A stretch of DNA of 64,000 bases from Paenibacillus xylanexedens (GTDB lineage: Bacteria; Bacillota; Bacilli; Paenibacillales; Paenibacillaceae): NCBI RefSeq assembly GCF_007680605.1, contig NZ_VEIO01000001.1, positions 1,860,001 through 1,924,000 of the forward strand, in the 5' to 3' direction. Positions within the stretch are counted from its first letter, which is position 1. Each line of letters starts with the position of its first letter. Below are positions 1 through 9,105 of this stretch, in pieces. The notes beneath the pieces were generated by a model, which was not told the origin of the DNA, ran no database searches, and saw only the letters and a list, made by a program, of their open reading frames with translations. The position numbers and the translations under genes were made by a program.

Positions 1-2
1 TC

Positions 3-500
3 TTGAATCATTCTTTCATTCAGCAACCTTTCCCAGTCTACGAAAAGCTGCGTGCCGAAGAGGCTGTTCATCGACTTTTACTTCCTAGTGGACATGCTGC
101 CTGGATGGTTACCCGATATGAGGATGCCGTCAACATTTTGCAGGATGGCCGCTTTGTAACCGGAATCCTTGATAATAATAACAATGAAAAGGAGGAGACA
201 CTTCCTCCGCATCAGGCGATTATTTCACGAAATCTGATCAGTGTTGGTCCTGAAGATCATCGTCGACTGCGACGCTTGATTCAGAAGGCATTTACTCCCC
301 GTATGATTGAGAGGCAGCCTTTTGGGAAAGGGGTTCATTATTGTCTTGGCGCTCCACTTGCGAGACTCGAAGGCGAGATTGCGATCAACGCTTTACTTCA
401 ACGGCTACCGGAGATTCGGTTAAATACAGATCCGGAACTGCTGGAGTGGAGGCCAGGTATGATCATTCGGGGACTCAAAGCGTTTCCGGTCGCATACTAA
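3..500 (+). pseudogene. cytochrome P450 with large internal deletion
   Basis: Reads in one frame from a TTG near the window edge; the true start may lie outside the window. The first ~100 residues match the N-terminus of a bacterial class I P450 (PVYEKLR, RYEDAVNIL, DHRRLRRLIQKAFTPRM). After IERQ it jumps straight to the heme-binding loop FGKGVHYCLGAPLARLEGE and the normal C-terminus. About 240 residues, including the oxygen-binding I helix and the ExxR motif, are missing compared with the intact paralogue at 35946-37163. The heme Cys remains, but a protein without helices C to K cannot fold as a P450. Because the deletion is in frame, a 165-residue product could still be made. Called a pseudogene by inference. 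Confidence 0.85.
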
Positions 501-632
501 ATTCTGAACGTGCGGTTGATTATCAGCCATTCAGTGGGTTTCATGCGATAAAACTAACTAAACAGCATGGATATGTTGACAGAGGAAGCAACGATGACTT
601 TAGACCATGAATTAAGGTGGAGGGGTTGAATT

Positions 633-1403
633 ATGGGAAAACTAAAGGGTAAGGTTGCCATTGTAACGGGTGCAGGAGGAGGACTGGGCAGCTACATCGC
701 TCTACGTCTGGCTGAAGAGGGCGCATCATTAATGCTTACTGATATCACTAGCTCGTCATTAGAGGAAACCGCTGCACGTTGTGAACGTGCAGGGTTTTCG
801 GTTCTTGCCAAAACTGCTGATTTGTCTGAGCCTAAGCAGGTCAAATCACTGGTTGAAGATACGATTAAGGAATTCAATACCATCGACATTCTAGTCAATT
901 TGGCAATTGCTATTCGGACACCGCATTCCTTTCTGGAACATGAATTGGATACACTTGATGAGAGCTACCTAACAGGACTTGTATCCACTTGGCTCATGAT
1001 GAAGGAAAGTTACCCTCATTTAAAACAAGGTGGAGGAAAGATCATTAATTTTGGCTCAGGAGCAGGGTATGACGGGCTAGAGGGGTATGCCGCATATGCT
1101 GCCATCAAAGAAGGAATACGAGCGTTGTCGCGTGTTGTTGCGCGAGAATGGGGCAAGGACAACATCAATGTGAATGTCATAAATCCTGGAGCCCTCACGG
1201 ATGGGATTCGCGCACATCTGGATGCCTTGCCTGAAGATCAGCGTGACCCGCAGCTGCTGGGGTTCAAGCCCACTGCAATCGGTCGTTATGGGGACCCTTA
1301 TGAAGATATCGCTCCGGTCGTTGCTTTTCTGGCAAGTGAAGATGCCAGACATATAACGGGTCAAACCTTTTTTGTCGATGGGGGCTCAATTATTAACGCA
1401 TAG
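633..1403 (+). CDS. SDR family NAD(P)-dependent oxidoreductase
   Basis: 256 residues, the usual size for a classical short-chain dehydrogenase. It has the Rossmann motif TGAGGGLG near residue 12, a Ser in INFGSGAGY, and the catalytic YAAIK (YxxxK) near residue 155. The usual NNAG motif reads NLAI, a mild departure. The C-terminus has the typical ITGQTFFVDGG. Start ATG follows GGTGGAGGGG. It lies downstream of the broken P450 and convergent with an intact P450, so a role in oxidising the same small molecules is possible, but the substrate cannot be told. Confidence 0.9.
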   Translation: MGKLKGKVAIVTGAGGGLGSYIALRLAEEGASLMLTDITSSSLEETAARCERAGFSVLAKTADLSEPKQVKSLVEDTIKEFNTIDILVNLAIAIRTPHSFLEHELDTLDESYLTGLVSTWLMMKESYPHLKQGGGKIINFGSGAGYDGLEGYAAYAAIKEGIRALSRVVAREWGKDNINVNVINPGALTDGIRAHLDALPEDQRDPQLLGFKPTAIGRYGDPYEDIAPVVAFLASEDARHITGQTFFVDGGSIINA

Positions 1404-1514
1404 AAACTGAAGCCCATTAGACGAACCGTAATGAAATAAACAAGTTAATTGAGAACTGTCTAACATAAAATTCAAGACACGTCCTAATTAATTTAACAGA
1501 AGCATCATACAAAA

Positions 1515-1556
1515 CGACCGTTCCCTCAGTGTTCAAACGAGGAACGGTCGCTTATT
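1515..1556. terminator. bidirectional rho-independent terminator
   Basis: A perfect 10-bp stem (CGACCGTTCC at 1515-1524 and its complement at 1541-1550) is flanked by AAAA on the left and a T-rich run on the right. It sits between the convergent SDR and P450 genes. Confidence 0.85.
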
Positions 1557-1573
1557 TTATTTATGGAAGAAAA

Positions 1574-2803
1574 TTAAATAACGCTTTTATCCAAAATTTT
1601 TAATTTTACAGGAAGAGTAAGCAGATTTTGTGTTCCTTTGTGTAAATGCAGTGCCGGGTTAAACGCTTCAGTTGGAACAATATCAGCAAAGGTTTCTACG
1701 AAACACTCTAATGCTATTTGAGCTTCAAGACGTGCTAGAGGGGCTCCTAGACAAAAGTGAGGGCCTTTCCCAAAGCTAAGATGCTTGTTACTATTCTCTC
1801 GGTGTATATCAAACTTGTTTGGTTCCGGGAATTGCTGTGCATCATTATTCGCGGCTCCAAGCCATACAACAATGACATCACCTTTTTTCATAGGGACACC
1901 CAACACATGGCTATCCAATGTCACTACCCGATCTAGTGTGATGGGGAAGCGATAACGCAACGTTTCTTCAATGGCATTGGAAATAAGGCTACGATTGGAG
2001 AGAATCTCCTGATAAATTCCTTTTTGTTCATACACGAAAGTATAAAACATATTAGCGAGTAAATTGGTTGTTGTTTCATTGCCGGCAGCAAGCAGACCCA
2101 AGCTGAAGGTTACCACTTCCTCATCTGTAAGTTGTGTCCCCTCATACGCTGCAAGAGTTAAATCAGAAATAATATCCTTCTCAGGATTTTGACGTTTTCC
2201 CTTAACAATGGGAAGCAAATATTCGTTGAATTCCGACATCGCACGGTATTTTCTTTTGGCTTGATCCGTAACGTTGACCTCTGAATTAGGGAAAAACAAA
2301 ATATCGGACCAGTTCTTTATATGATGAAGATCTTGTCTTGGTGTGCCTAACAAATCAGAAATGACCGTGACGGGAAGAGGAACGGCAAGATCACTGACAA
2401 TGTCGGGCTTGTTCATCTGTTTCATTTTATCAATTAATTCTTTTGCGATGTTCCTGATTCTTGGTTCCCACTCCTTTAGACTTCTTGGGGTAAAGGCACT
2501 GGATACCAGCTTACGTATATCACGTTGAATAGGAGGATCGGTAGAATTGATATCTACACGTGTAATGACTGGTGGAATAGGTGACACACTTCTTTTCCGT
2601 ATACTTGAAAATAACTTGAAGTCACTAAGCACCATGTTCACATCATCATAGCGAAATACGTTCCAGACGTTTTGCTTCTCATCATAATATATCGGATTAT
2701 TGACAAGCATATCGTGGTACCAATCATAGGGATTCCATAATTGTTCAGGAGTTTGTAACTTGGATATCTCATGAATGACGATACTACTCTGTTCTGAGTT
2801 CAT
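1574..2803 (-). CDS. cytochrome P450
   Basis: 409 residues, full length for a soluble bacterial P450. I-helix oxygen-binding motif AAGNETTT near residue 240, ExxR as EETLR, and heme-thiolate loop FGKGPHFCLGAPLARLE with the Cys near residue 350. General resemblance to the Bacillus CYP109/CYP107 type. It would need a ferredoxin or flavodoxin partner, none of which is encoded nearby. Start ATG at 2803 is preceded by AGGTGGTG. The convergent SDR is separated by a terminator. The substrate is unknown. Confidence 0.93.
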   Translation of the reverse strand: MNSEQSSIVIHEISKLQTPEQLWNPYDWYHDMLVNNPIYYDEKQNVWNVFRYDDVNMVLSDFKLFSSIRKRSVSPIPPVITRVDINSTDPPIQRDIRKLVSSAFTPRSLKEWEPRIRNIAKELIDKMKQMNKPDIVSDLAVPLPVTVISDLLGTPRQDLHHIKNWSDILFFPNSEVNVTDQAKRKYRAMSEFNEYLLPIVKGKRQNPEKDIISDLTLAAYEGTQLTDEEVVTFSLGLLAAGNETTTNLLANMFYTFVYEQKGIYQEILSNRSLISNAIEETLRYRFPITLDRVVTLDSHVLGVPMKKGDVIVVWLGAANNDAQQFPEPNKFDIHRENSNKHLSFGKGPHFCLGAPLARLEAQIALECFVETFADIVPTEAFNPALHLHKGTQNLLTLPVKLKILDKSVI

Positions 2804-3069
2804 CTTTCCAACACCACCTCTGATTTTAATATGACAAGCTTCGATGTGATATTCCGACTATCATTTTCAATTAAACCTTATCACAAAAATGTATATAAAT
2901 TCAAATAACTTTAAACGATATTCAAACGTAATAATTAGGTTATCCAATGTTCTCAATCTTTCAAATTGCGTTATCTAACCTTAAGAAAGAGTTATTTCAA
3001 TCATTTTGTCTCCAACATAGTATAAATATGAAAGCCTTCAAGACGTTGTGAATGCTGGGAGGAGGTATT

Positions 3070-3295
3070 ATGAGAAAGAGCCAGCATAATGATTTTATCC
3101 ATAAATATATGATACTGGTGAGGTACCCGTTTTTACGGATACTGCAGAATTGAAGTCTGGCTGATTGTATCTGGCCCTTCAAGCATTTCATCCAATAGAC
3201 AAAGAGAGAGCTTTAAAGGAACCGGAACCATTCGCTATAAAGAAGACAATGATGTCGAAAAAATTGACCCTAATTGGGTCAGTCAAGCAGCATAG
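3070..3295 (+). other. possible gene relic or leader before the sensor kinase
   Basis: A 27-codon ORF (ATG 3070, TGA 3151-3153) follows a strong GGGAGGAGG at 3058-3066. A different frame without a start codon then stays open from 3122 to a TAG at 3293-3295, reading FKGTGTIRYKEDNDVEKIDP near its end. That TAG overlaps the GGAGG serving the kinase. One frameshift would join the two into about 75 codons. I do not recognise the product. It could be a decayed short gene, a coupled leader, or chance. Confidence 0.3.
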
Positions 3296-3315
3296 GAGGT
3301 ATAGAAGAATCTTAC

Positions 3316-5046
3316 ATGAGAAGGCCCTTTACCTATCTACCTGGATACAAATGGTTAATTCGTCGATGGAATAATTGGAATCTGACTAAGAAGCTGCTCC
3401 TATTTTATTTGCCCTTATTTGTTCTTCCCTCTATCGTTGGACTAAGCCTCTTATCCCAGAACTATAATGCTACAATCCGTACCAACGCCGAGTCTTATTC
3501 CAATTCGATTACAAGCCTGGCTGTAGACAAACTGGAAACAACCATTCAAACCTATAATAATGTGAGTCTGCATATTCTAACCTCTGATGAAATTGGAGCA
3601 ATACTGTCTAAACCGGTTCATAACGAATTTGAAAAAATCGAACTTCAGCAGCAGCTGGAGCGAAGTGTACTGCCTATCATTGGCGGACTAGACAGAAACC
3701 GTATCAAAGGATGTGTATTTGTTACTGAGGACAGTACCTTTGTCATCGGCCAAGATGAACAAGAGCCTTTAAGTGAGAGAGGAAAAACAAATACGGTTAC
3801 AGCCAACGGAGCACCTTATTGGGATTCTGTAAGGTTAGGTTCTGCCACAGATGATTATGTAAGTGCTTTCAGGTTAGGGCGTGTCATTAAAGATGAGAAC
3901 TTCCGACCTATAGGATATTTTTATCTTATTGTTTCTTCTAATGTATTCAGAGACGTTCTTAGCTCTGCTATGGCAGGTTCCAATACTGCTTTTTTCCTTA
4001 AAGGTCCGGATAAAGTACTGCTTCAAGAACACGGAATACAGGAAAATACCTTTTCTGAAGTTTTACGTCTTGAACAAAGTCTTGATTACAATGAATGGAC
4101 GCTTACAGCCGAATATGCTCTAAATACCTTGTATGCCACCGTCTACCGAATGAGTGTTTTTGCTGCTTGGCTGGCCGGGGGAAGTCTAGTCCTTGGTTTG
4201 GTTGCCTCCTACCTGATTCGTACCGACATTGCTTTGCCGATCGCGAGGCTTCTTGCCAATATGCGGAGAGGATTGCGCGGCGAGAAGCCTAACTCCCTTA
4301 CCAAATTCAGAGGGGCCAGAGAAATTACGCAGCTGAATGAAACCTTTATTTCTGTTATGTATGAGATCTACAATCTATTGGGTGAAGTGAAGGCCAGTGA
4401 AGAACGCAAACGGCAGGTGCAGTTAAAAGTGCTCCAAAATCAACTTTCTCCTCACTTCATCTACAATACGTTAAATACCATCCGGTGGATGGCCATGATA
4501 CGAAAACAGGATCATATAAAAGAGATCGTTGATGCATTGAGCAATCTGTTGAGATACTCGATCAGAGACACCAATGAACTTGTTTCGCTTGAAAACGAAA
4601 TTAACGTCATGCGTGAATTTGTCAAGATTCAACAAGTACGTCATCAAAACTTTATATTTCAGGTCGAACTGGAGGATGAGGTGAAACCGTATCGGCTGCT
4701 TAAATTTTTGATTCAGCCGCTCTTAGAAAATGCTATAGTTCATGGTTTGTCGTCTATTGATCATTCAGGGCAGATTCGTCTGGAGGCAAAAGCAGAGAAA
4801 GGGATGCTTAGTATTCGGGTATGGGACAATGGTAGCGGAATCGATCAAGAGCGCTTATCTGAAATCCAGCAGGTTATGAGCAGCGGAACTGGAAGCCACA
4901 TTGGATTATTGAGTGTGAAAGAGAGGATTGAAATGTTCTATGGTCCTGCCTACGGAATGAACATTACGAGTGAACGGGGAGCAGGCACTACTGTGGAATT
5001 AAAGCTTCCTATCTTGAAAGAAGGATGGCCAAACGAAAATGATTAA
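3316..5046 (+). CDS. sensor histidine kinase, YesM type
   Basis: 576 residues from ATG 3316. That start is chosen because GGAGGT lies 16 bases upstream and the sequence then enters the expected basic N-terminus; an upstream TTG at 3274 has no binding site. It has TM1 near residues 25-45, an extracellular sensor region, TM2 near 270-295, and a HAMP-like linker. The His_kinase dimerisation motif LSPHFIYNTLNTIRW carries the likely phospho-acceptor His380. The ATPase has the N box (QPLLENAIVHG) and DNGSGI. It overlaps its response regulator by 8 bp. Kinases of this class usually sense extracellular sugars or the loaded binding protein and control the adjacent ABC transporter. Confidence 0.93.
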   Translation: MRRPFTYLPGYKWLIRRWNNWNLTKKLLLFYLPLFVLPSIVGLSLLSQNYNATIRTNAESYSNSITSLAVDKLETTIQTYNNVSLHILTSDEIGAILSKPVHNEFEKIELQQQLERSVLPIIGGLDRNRIKGCVFVTEDSTFVIGQDEQEPLSERGKTNTVTANGAPYWDSVRLGSATDDYVSAFRLGRVIKDENFRPIGYFYLIVSSNVFRDVLSSAMAGSNTAFFLKGPDKVLLQEHGIQENTFSEVLRLEQSLDYNEWTLTAEYALNTLYATVYRMSVFAAWLAGGSLVLGLVASYLIRTDIALPIARLLANMRRGLRGEKPNSLTKFRGAREITQLNETFISVMYEIYNLLGEVKASEERKRQVQLKVLQNQLSPHFIYNTLNTIRWMAMIRKQDHIKEIVDALSNLLRYSIRDTNELVSLENEINVMREFVKIQQVRHQNFIFQVELEDEVKPYRLLKFLIQPLLENAIVHGLSSIDHSGQIRLEAKAEKGMLSIRVWDNGSGIDQERLSEIQQVMSSGTGSHIGLLSVKERIEMFYGPAYGMNITSERGAGTTVELKLPILKEGWPNEND

Positions 5047-6634
5047 AATTGCGATTGTAGATGATGAATCCCTGGTTCGGGTTGGATTTCAGACCATCAT
5101 TGACTGGCATGAAAATGGCTATGAAATACAGGGTGTTTATCGGAACGGCAAGGAGGCATGGGAGGCCTTTTCTACAGATGGTTACCCCGAAGTTCTGCTG
5201 ACCGATATACGAATGCCTGAAATGGATGGTCTAGAATTGATAAGACGGATTAGAGAGACTGATAAAAAGATGATCATTTTAGTCCTGAGCAGCTATGAAG
5301 AGTTTGAATATACAAGAAGATCAATCCAATTGGGTGTTCAAGACTATATTCCCAAGCATCTGTTCGACCCAGATGAATTGATTTCAACACTGACCCAATT
5401 ATCAGAGAAACTCCGCTCAAAGGTTCGCGCTAGACAGAGCCGGGCCAATGCCATGGATGAAGAAAGGCAGCGATTGATGACACAATCCAGAATACTTCCG
5501 GGTATTGTTGCTTTTCCGGCGGATTTCTCTCACAAAGATTACCCTTTGCTTACAGACCTTTTGAAAGAATCTGCTTTTGTTTGTTGGGTTGCTATTCGTA
5601 TTTGGTCAATGGATCACTCAGACAACGATGATGACCAGACTGCCTTGGGCTTTCTCCTGCAAGATCTTATGAATAAAACGACACATGCAATTCCCCTTGG
5701 CTTTGATCAAGGCTTTTTTCACGGATTACTCTATAGTCGAGAAACAGGACCGGAAGAAACAACGATGATGGCTGGTCTGGTAAAAGAATGGATGGACACA
5801 GTGAAGCAGAATCTTGCCATTACAGTATCAGCAGGTATGTCTGAGAATCTGAACTTTCAGAAGTGTAGAGTGATAAGAAACCAAGCAGAGCAAATGATTG
5901 ACCGATCCTTTTTCAGTGGGCTAGGTTTGTACCGCTTTGATGCGAGTTTAAATGTTGTTCAGGAGCAGCTGGACATCAAGTTTCAACAATGGCAGCAGCA
6001 ATTTATAAGCATATTCACATCAGCTTCAGAGGAAGAGTTGGCGAAGTGGCTGGAGGCTGTAGGCAGCGAACTAGAGACGTGTTATTCTCCCGATACTGCG
6101 TTCCGTTTGGTCCAGTGGATGCTTAAAATTTATCAAAATGATCCATCGAACATAAATATGCTGATTAATACAGAGAAGTCCGATTTTATGCCCCTCCCCT
6201 TTTATTCAGTGGATTCCATCCGAACATGGGACGAATTAAAGTCCTGCTTTTTACAGACGATTAAACGGTTCAATGACTTATCCGCCACCGCCAGGATGAA
6301 ATCGCAAACATGGCTGGAGCCGGTTTTTCGTTATGTAGAAGCACATTTCGCCGAAACCGTTCGGCTTGAGGATGCCGCGAACTTAGTGAACTTAAACATT
6401 CATTACTTCAGTCATCGATTTAGTCAGGAAATGGGGATGACGTTTCTCGAATACCTGACCCAGGTTCGTATCCGTAAATCTATCGATCTCATGAAGCGAT
6501 ACTCGCTTTCTGCTGAAGAGGTAGCTTCCCGTGTGGGATATCCAAACTCGAATTATTTCGTGAAGGTTTTTAAAAAAGTTACCGGAATGACCGTTTCTGA
6601 ATTTAGAAACTCGACTGGCTTCTCATCTAATTAA
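5039..6634 (+). CDS. response regulator with AraC-type DNA-binding domain, YesN type
   Basis: 531 residues. Receiver domain at residues 1-120: acidic pair DDE near residue 8, phospho-acceptor Asp56 in LTDIRMPEMDG, and Lys106. A long linker of about 280 residues follows, then a C-terminal AraC double helix-turn-helix (about 430-525, with SRVGYPNSNYFVKVFKK). It overlaps the kinase gene, so the two are translationally coupled. It is expected to activate the binding-protein operon starting at 6829, where a 190-bp gap offers room for operator sites. Confidence 0.93.
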   Translation: MIKIAIVDDESLVRVGFQTIIDWHENGYEIQGVYRNGKEAWEAFSTDGYPEVLLTDIRMPEMDGLELIRRIRETDKKMIILVLSSYEEFEYTRRSIQLGVQDYIPKHLFDPDELISTLTQLSEKLRSKVRARQSRANAMDEERQRLMTQSRILPGIVAFPADFSHKDYPLLTDLLKESAFVCWVAIRIWSMDHSDNDDDQTALGFLLQDLMNKTTHAIPLGFDQGFFHGLLYSRETGPEETTMMAGLVKEWMDTVKQNLAITVSAGMSENLNFQKCRVIRNQAEQMIDRSFFSGLGLYRFDASLNVVQEQLDIKFQQWQQQFISIFTSASEEELAKWLEAVGSELETCYSPDTAFRLVQWMLKIYQNDPSNINMLINTEKSDFMPLPFYSVDSIRTWDELKSCFLQTIKRFNDLSATARMKSQTWLEPVFRYVEAHFAETVRLEDAANLVNLNIHYFSHRFSQEMGMTFLEYLTQVRIRKSIDLMKRYSLSAEEVASRVGYPNSNYFVKVFKKVTGMTVSEFRNSTGFSSN

Positions 6635-6669
6635 ATGGAATGTTCATCTAATAATTTGGAATGACGATC

Positions 6670-6693
6670 AACCGGGACATCACTGTTCCGGTT
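6670..6693 (+). terminator. hairpin after the response regulator
   Basis: Inverted repeat AACCGGGACA (6670-6679) with TGTTCCGGTT (6684-6693). Only a short T-rich stretch follows, so it may be a weak or attenuating terminator between the regulator pair and the transport operon. Confidence 0.45.
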
Positions 6694-6754
6694 CTTTGCC
6701 CTACATCAAATGCAACTATCCAATAATGTGGAATCATAAACAAAAACTTGTTCA

Positions 6755-6768
6755 TGGAAACGCTTTAT
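6755..6768 (+). promoter_or_regulatory. candidate cre (CcpA) site before sugar transport operon
   Basis: TGGAAACGCTTTAT matches the Bacillus cre consensus TGNAANCGNWNNCW at all but one fixed position (A for C at position 13). It lies about 60 bp before the binding-protein gene. This would put the operon under carbon catabolite repression. Confidence 0.45.
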
Positions 6769-6828
6769 TTTGTGAACTATGATTATTACACGCTTACAAA
6801 CCGTTAGACACGAAGGGAGAAATAAAAA

Positions 6829-8118
6829 ATGAAAAAGGGGTTATTCAGAAAAGCACTTCTTGCAGTGACAGGTGTCTCCGTCTTGCTGTTGGCAGCATGT
6901 GGCGATGACACAAACAGCTCTTCACCTGATCAAGGCAGCAAAGCCGGAACTGAAAAACAAGTGGAACTAACCGTGTGGGGAGACCAGTCTAACCAATCAT
7001 CGTTTGAGTCGGGATTTACGGCAATCAATCAAGCATTTGAAGAAGAACATCCGAATATCAAATTAAACTTTCAATTCTCAGGGTCAGAGACAGCGATCGA
7101 TACGGCTGTTAAGAGCAACTCACTGCCGGATGTGTTCTATGTTCAAGGAAACAAGACGCCTAAAATGAAGCTGTATGTGCAGAGCGGTGCATTGCTTAAT
7201 CTGGATGATTACGGGCTCGATACCAGCCGTTTCGGGGAAGACCTCATGGAATACGCGAAGGTGGACGGAAAACTATATTCCTCTCCTCCGGCCTTTATGG
7301 ACTCTCAGTTGATTTATTATAATAAGGACATTTTTGAAAAGGAAGGATTGCAGGCCCCGGCAACCTTAGATGAATTTGTATCGTTGGTCGCAGCAATAAA
7401 GGATAAGGGAATAACACCCTTCAGCGTTCCCGGTAAATCTGAATTCGAGCGGGCTTGGCTTGCCTTTGCGCTAATGCCTGCTGCCGCTGAGGAAGCATTA
7501 AGCAAGATTAATGAGGGGACTGGTTCTTTCAAAGACCCAAGCATAATTAAGGTATTCCAAACGATCAGAGAGTTCGCTGATAAAGGTTATTTTACCAAGG
7601 ATTTGGCCTCTGTGGACAATGCTGGTGCCCAGCTGGCATTTACTAACGGCAAGACAGCAATGATGGCAGATGGTACCTGGAATGATCCAACCTTCGTAGG
7701 CGCTGGAATAAACCTCGGCAGATTTTATATCCCGACAGTATCTGGTGAACGCATTGCTCCACAAAGCTTCAGTAATGCGACCACTTTTGCCGTATCTGCT
7801 GGAACCAAGCATCCGGAAGCAGCGGTCGAATATGTAAAGTTTCTGTCCAGTCAAAAAGCCCAACAGCTTTTTGAGGATGAAACAGGTATGGTGCCGGCCC
7901 TGCAGGATATCACGCCTAGAGATGAGGGAGTCAAAGAATTGAGTGCGTTTGATTCCCTGGGTCATAATATTTATTCCGTATTAACGAACATATCAACAGA
8001 AGAGATCAAGTTGAATGATATCTTTCTTCAGCAAGTAATGCCGCAACTGTTAACCTCTCATATTGATGGTCAGCAAGCTGCAGACATGCTGGAAGAAGCG
8101 CTGCTCCGTACGAAATAA
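6829..8118 (+). CDS. sugar ABC transporter substrate-binding lipoprotein
   Basis: 429 residues. Signal peptide with lipobox LLAAC; Cys24 is the predicted lipidation site, followed by an acidic, Ser-rich tether. The mature part is a family 1 extracellular solute-binding protein (ELTVWGDQSN, FEEEHPNIK, LPDVFYVQ, YYNKDIFEKEG, NGKTAMMADG). It is the first gene of a binding protein-permease-permease-GH78 operon controlled by the adjacent two-component system. No ATPase is encoded here; such systems usually share an MsmX-type ATPase encoded elsewhere. A rhamnose-containing oligosaccharide is a reasonable substrate guess from the neighbouring GH78. Confidence 0.95.
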   Translation: MKKGLFRKALLAVTGVSVLLLAACGDDTNSSSPDQGSKAGTEKQVELTVWGDQSNQSSFESGFTAINQAFEEEHPNIKLNFQFSGSETAIDTAVKSNSLPDVFYVQGNKTPKMKLYVQSGALLNLDDYGLDTSRFGEDLMEYAKVDGKLYSSPPAFMDSQLIYYNKDIFEKEGLQAPATLDEFVSLVAAIKDKGITPFSVPGKSEFERAWLAFALMPAAAEEALSKINEGTGSFKDPSIIKVFQTIREFADKGYFTKDLASVDNAGAQLAFTNGKTAMMADGTWNDPTFVGAGINLGRFYIPTVSGERIAPQSFSNATTFAVSAGTKHPEAAVEYVKFLSSQKAQQLFEDETGMVPALQDITPRDEGVKELSAFDSLGHNIYSVLTNISTEEIKLNDIFLQQVMPQLLTSHIDGQQAADMLEEALLRTK

Positions 8119-8184
8119 TCAGAAGGATTTTTGGGCGGTTAAGCCGAGTAGCTTAACCGTCCAAATCATTTGGAGGCGATCTAG

Positions 8185-9105
8185 ATGTTGCAGTGGCTTG
8201 GAAAGAAACCTTATTTATGGTTCATATTGCCCGGTTTTATTCTGTATTCTATTTTCGTGATCTATCCCATTTTCTCAGCTGCCCAGCTTAGTCTGTTTCA
8301 GTCAAACGGTTTTAGTGAGAAGGTGTTTGTAGGCTTTAATAATTATATTGAATTGTTCACTAATTCGGAATTAAAACGGCAGTTCTTAAATGCGCTTAAG
8401 AACAATGCAATATTAGTTGTGCTTAACGTCGGACTGCTGATTCCTATACAGCTTTATTTTGCCTATGTAATTTATACACGTGTAAAAGGCTACCGTTTTT
8501 TTCAAACAATGATCTTTGCTCCGCAGTTTATTACCACTAGCGTTATCGTATTTCTGGCTACGCTAGTTTTTGACCAGAATATCGGTATTTTCAATGAGTT
8601 TCTCCAGCTAATTGGGCTAGGGGAACATGCTCGAAATTGGTTAGGGGTTCCAGGCTACGAGGTCCTTACCTTGTTCATTATGAATGCTTGGGCAGGTGTG
8701 GGCTTCAGTATGATCTACTTCGTGGCAGCCATGAAGATGCTGTCCGACGAAGTGATGGAAGCTTCTTATCTGGACGGAGCTGGCTACTGGAGACGGTTCT
8801 TCTCGGTCATTATACCTCAGATCCGTTCCAGTATCGTAAATATTGCTATGATCAGTTATATCGCTGCCATGACCTTGTTTGATTTCAGCTATTTGCTGGG
8901 AGGGGTAAGCGGCGGTATTAACAATTCGATGGATGTGATGACACTGTTTTTCTACAGAATTACTTTTGGAACGACCGGCGCGATGGGAGGAACGGTAAGC
9001 ACAAACTCCGTAGGTATGGGGACTACCATTGCCGTCGTCATGTTTGCCATCATCTTTGTGGTTGCATTGATTCAGCTAAGATTCACTTATAAGGAGGAGA
9101 AATGA
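8185..9105 (+). CDS. sugar ABC transporter permease, first subunit
   Basis: 306 residues with about six membrane segments. The cytoplasmic EAA loop reads EASYLDGAGYWRRFFSVIIP near residue 195 and would contact the ATPase. The N-terminus (KKPYLWFILPGFILYSIFVIYPI) is typical of MalF/UgpA-type permeases. ATG follows TTGGAGGCG. It ends 4 bp inside the next permease gene, so the two are probably made in equal amounts. Confidence 0.93.
   Translation: MLQWLGKKPYLWFILPGFILYSIFVIYPIFSAAQLSLFQSNGFSEKVFVGFNNYIELFTNSELKRQFLNALKNNAILVVLNVGLLIPIQLYFAYVIYTRVKGYRFFQTMIFAPQFITTSVIVFLATLVFDQNIGIFNEFLQLIGLGEHARNWLGVPGYEVLTLFIMNAWAGVGFSMIYFVAAMKMLSDEVMEASYLDGAGYWRRFFSVIIPQIRSSIVNIAMISYIAAMTLFDFSYLLGGVSGGINNSMDVMTLFFYRITFGTTGAMGGTVSTNSVGMGTTIAVVMFAIIFVVALIQLRFTYKEEK

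Noticed and set aside
2997..3191. Minus-strand 64-codon open frame opposite the kinase leader region
   Set aside because: No ribosome site, odd composition, and it overlaps a better explained region; no family features.
7498..7965. 155-codon frame antisense to the sugar-binding lipoprotein gene
   Set aside because: Antisense shadow of a clear gene, with Cys/Ser-rich composition and no start signal.
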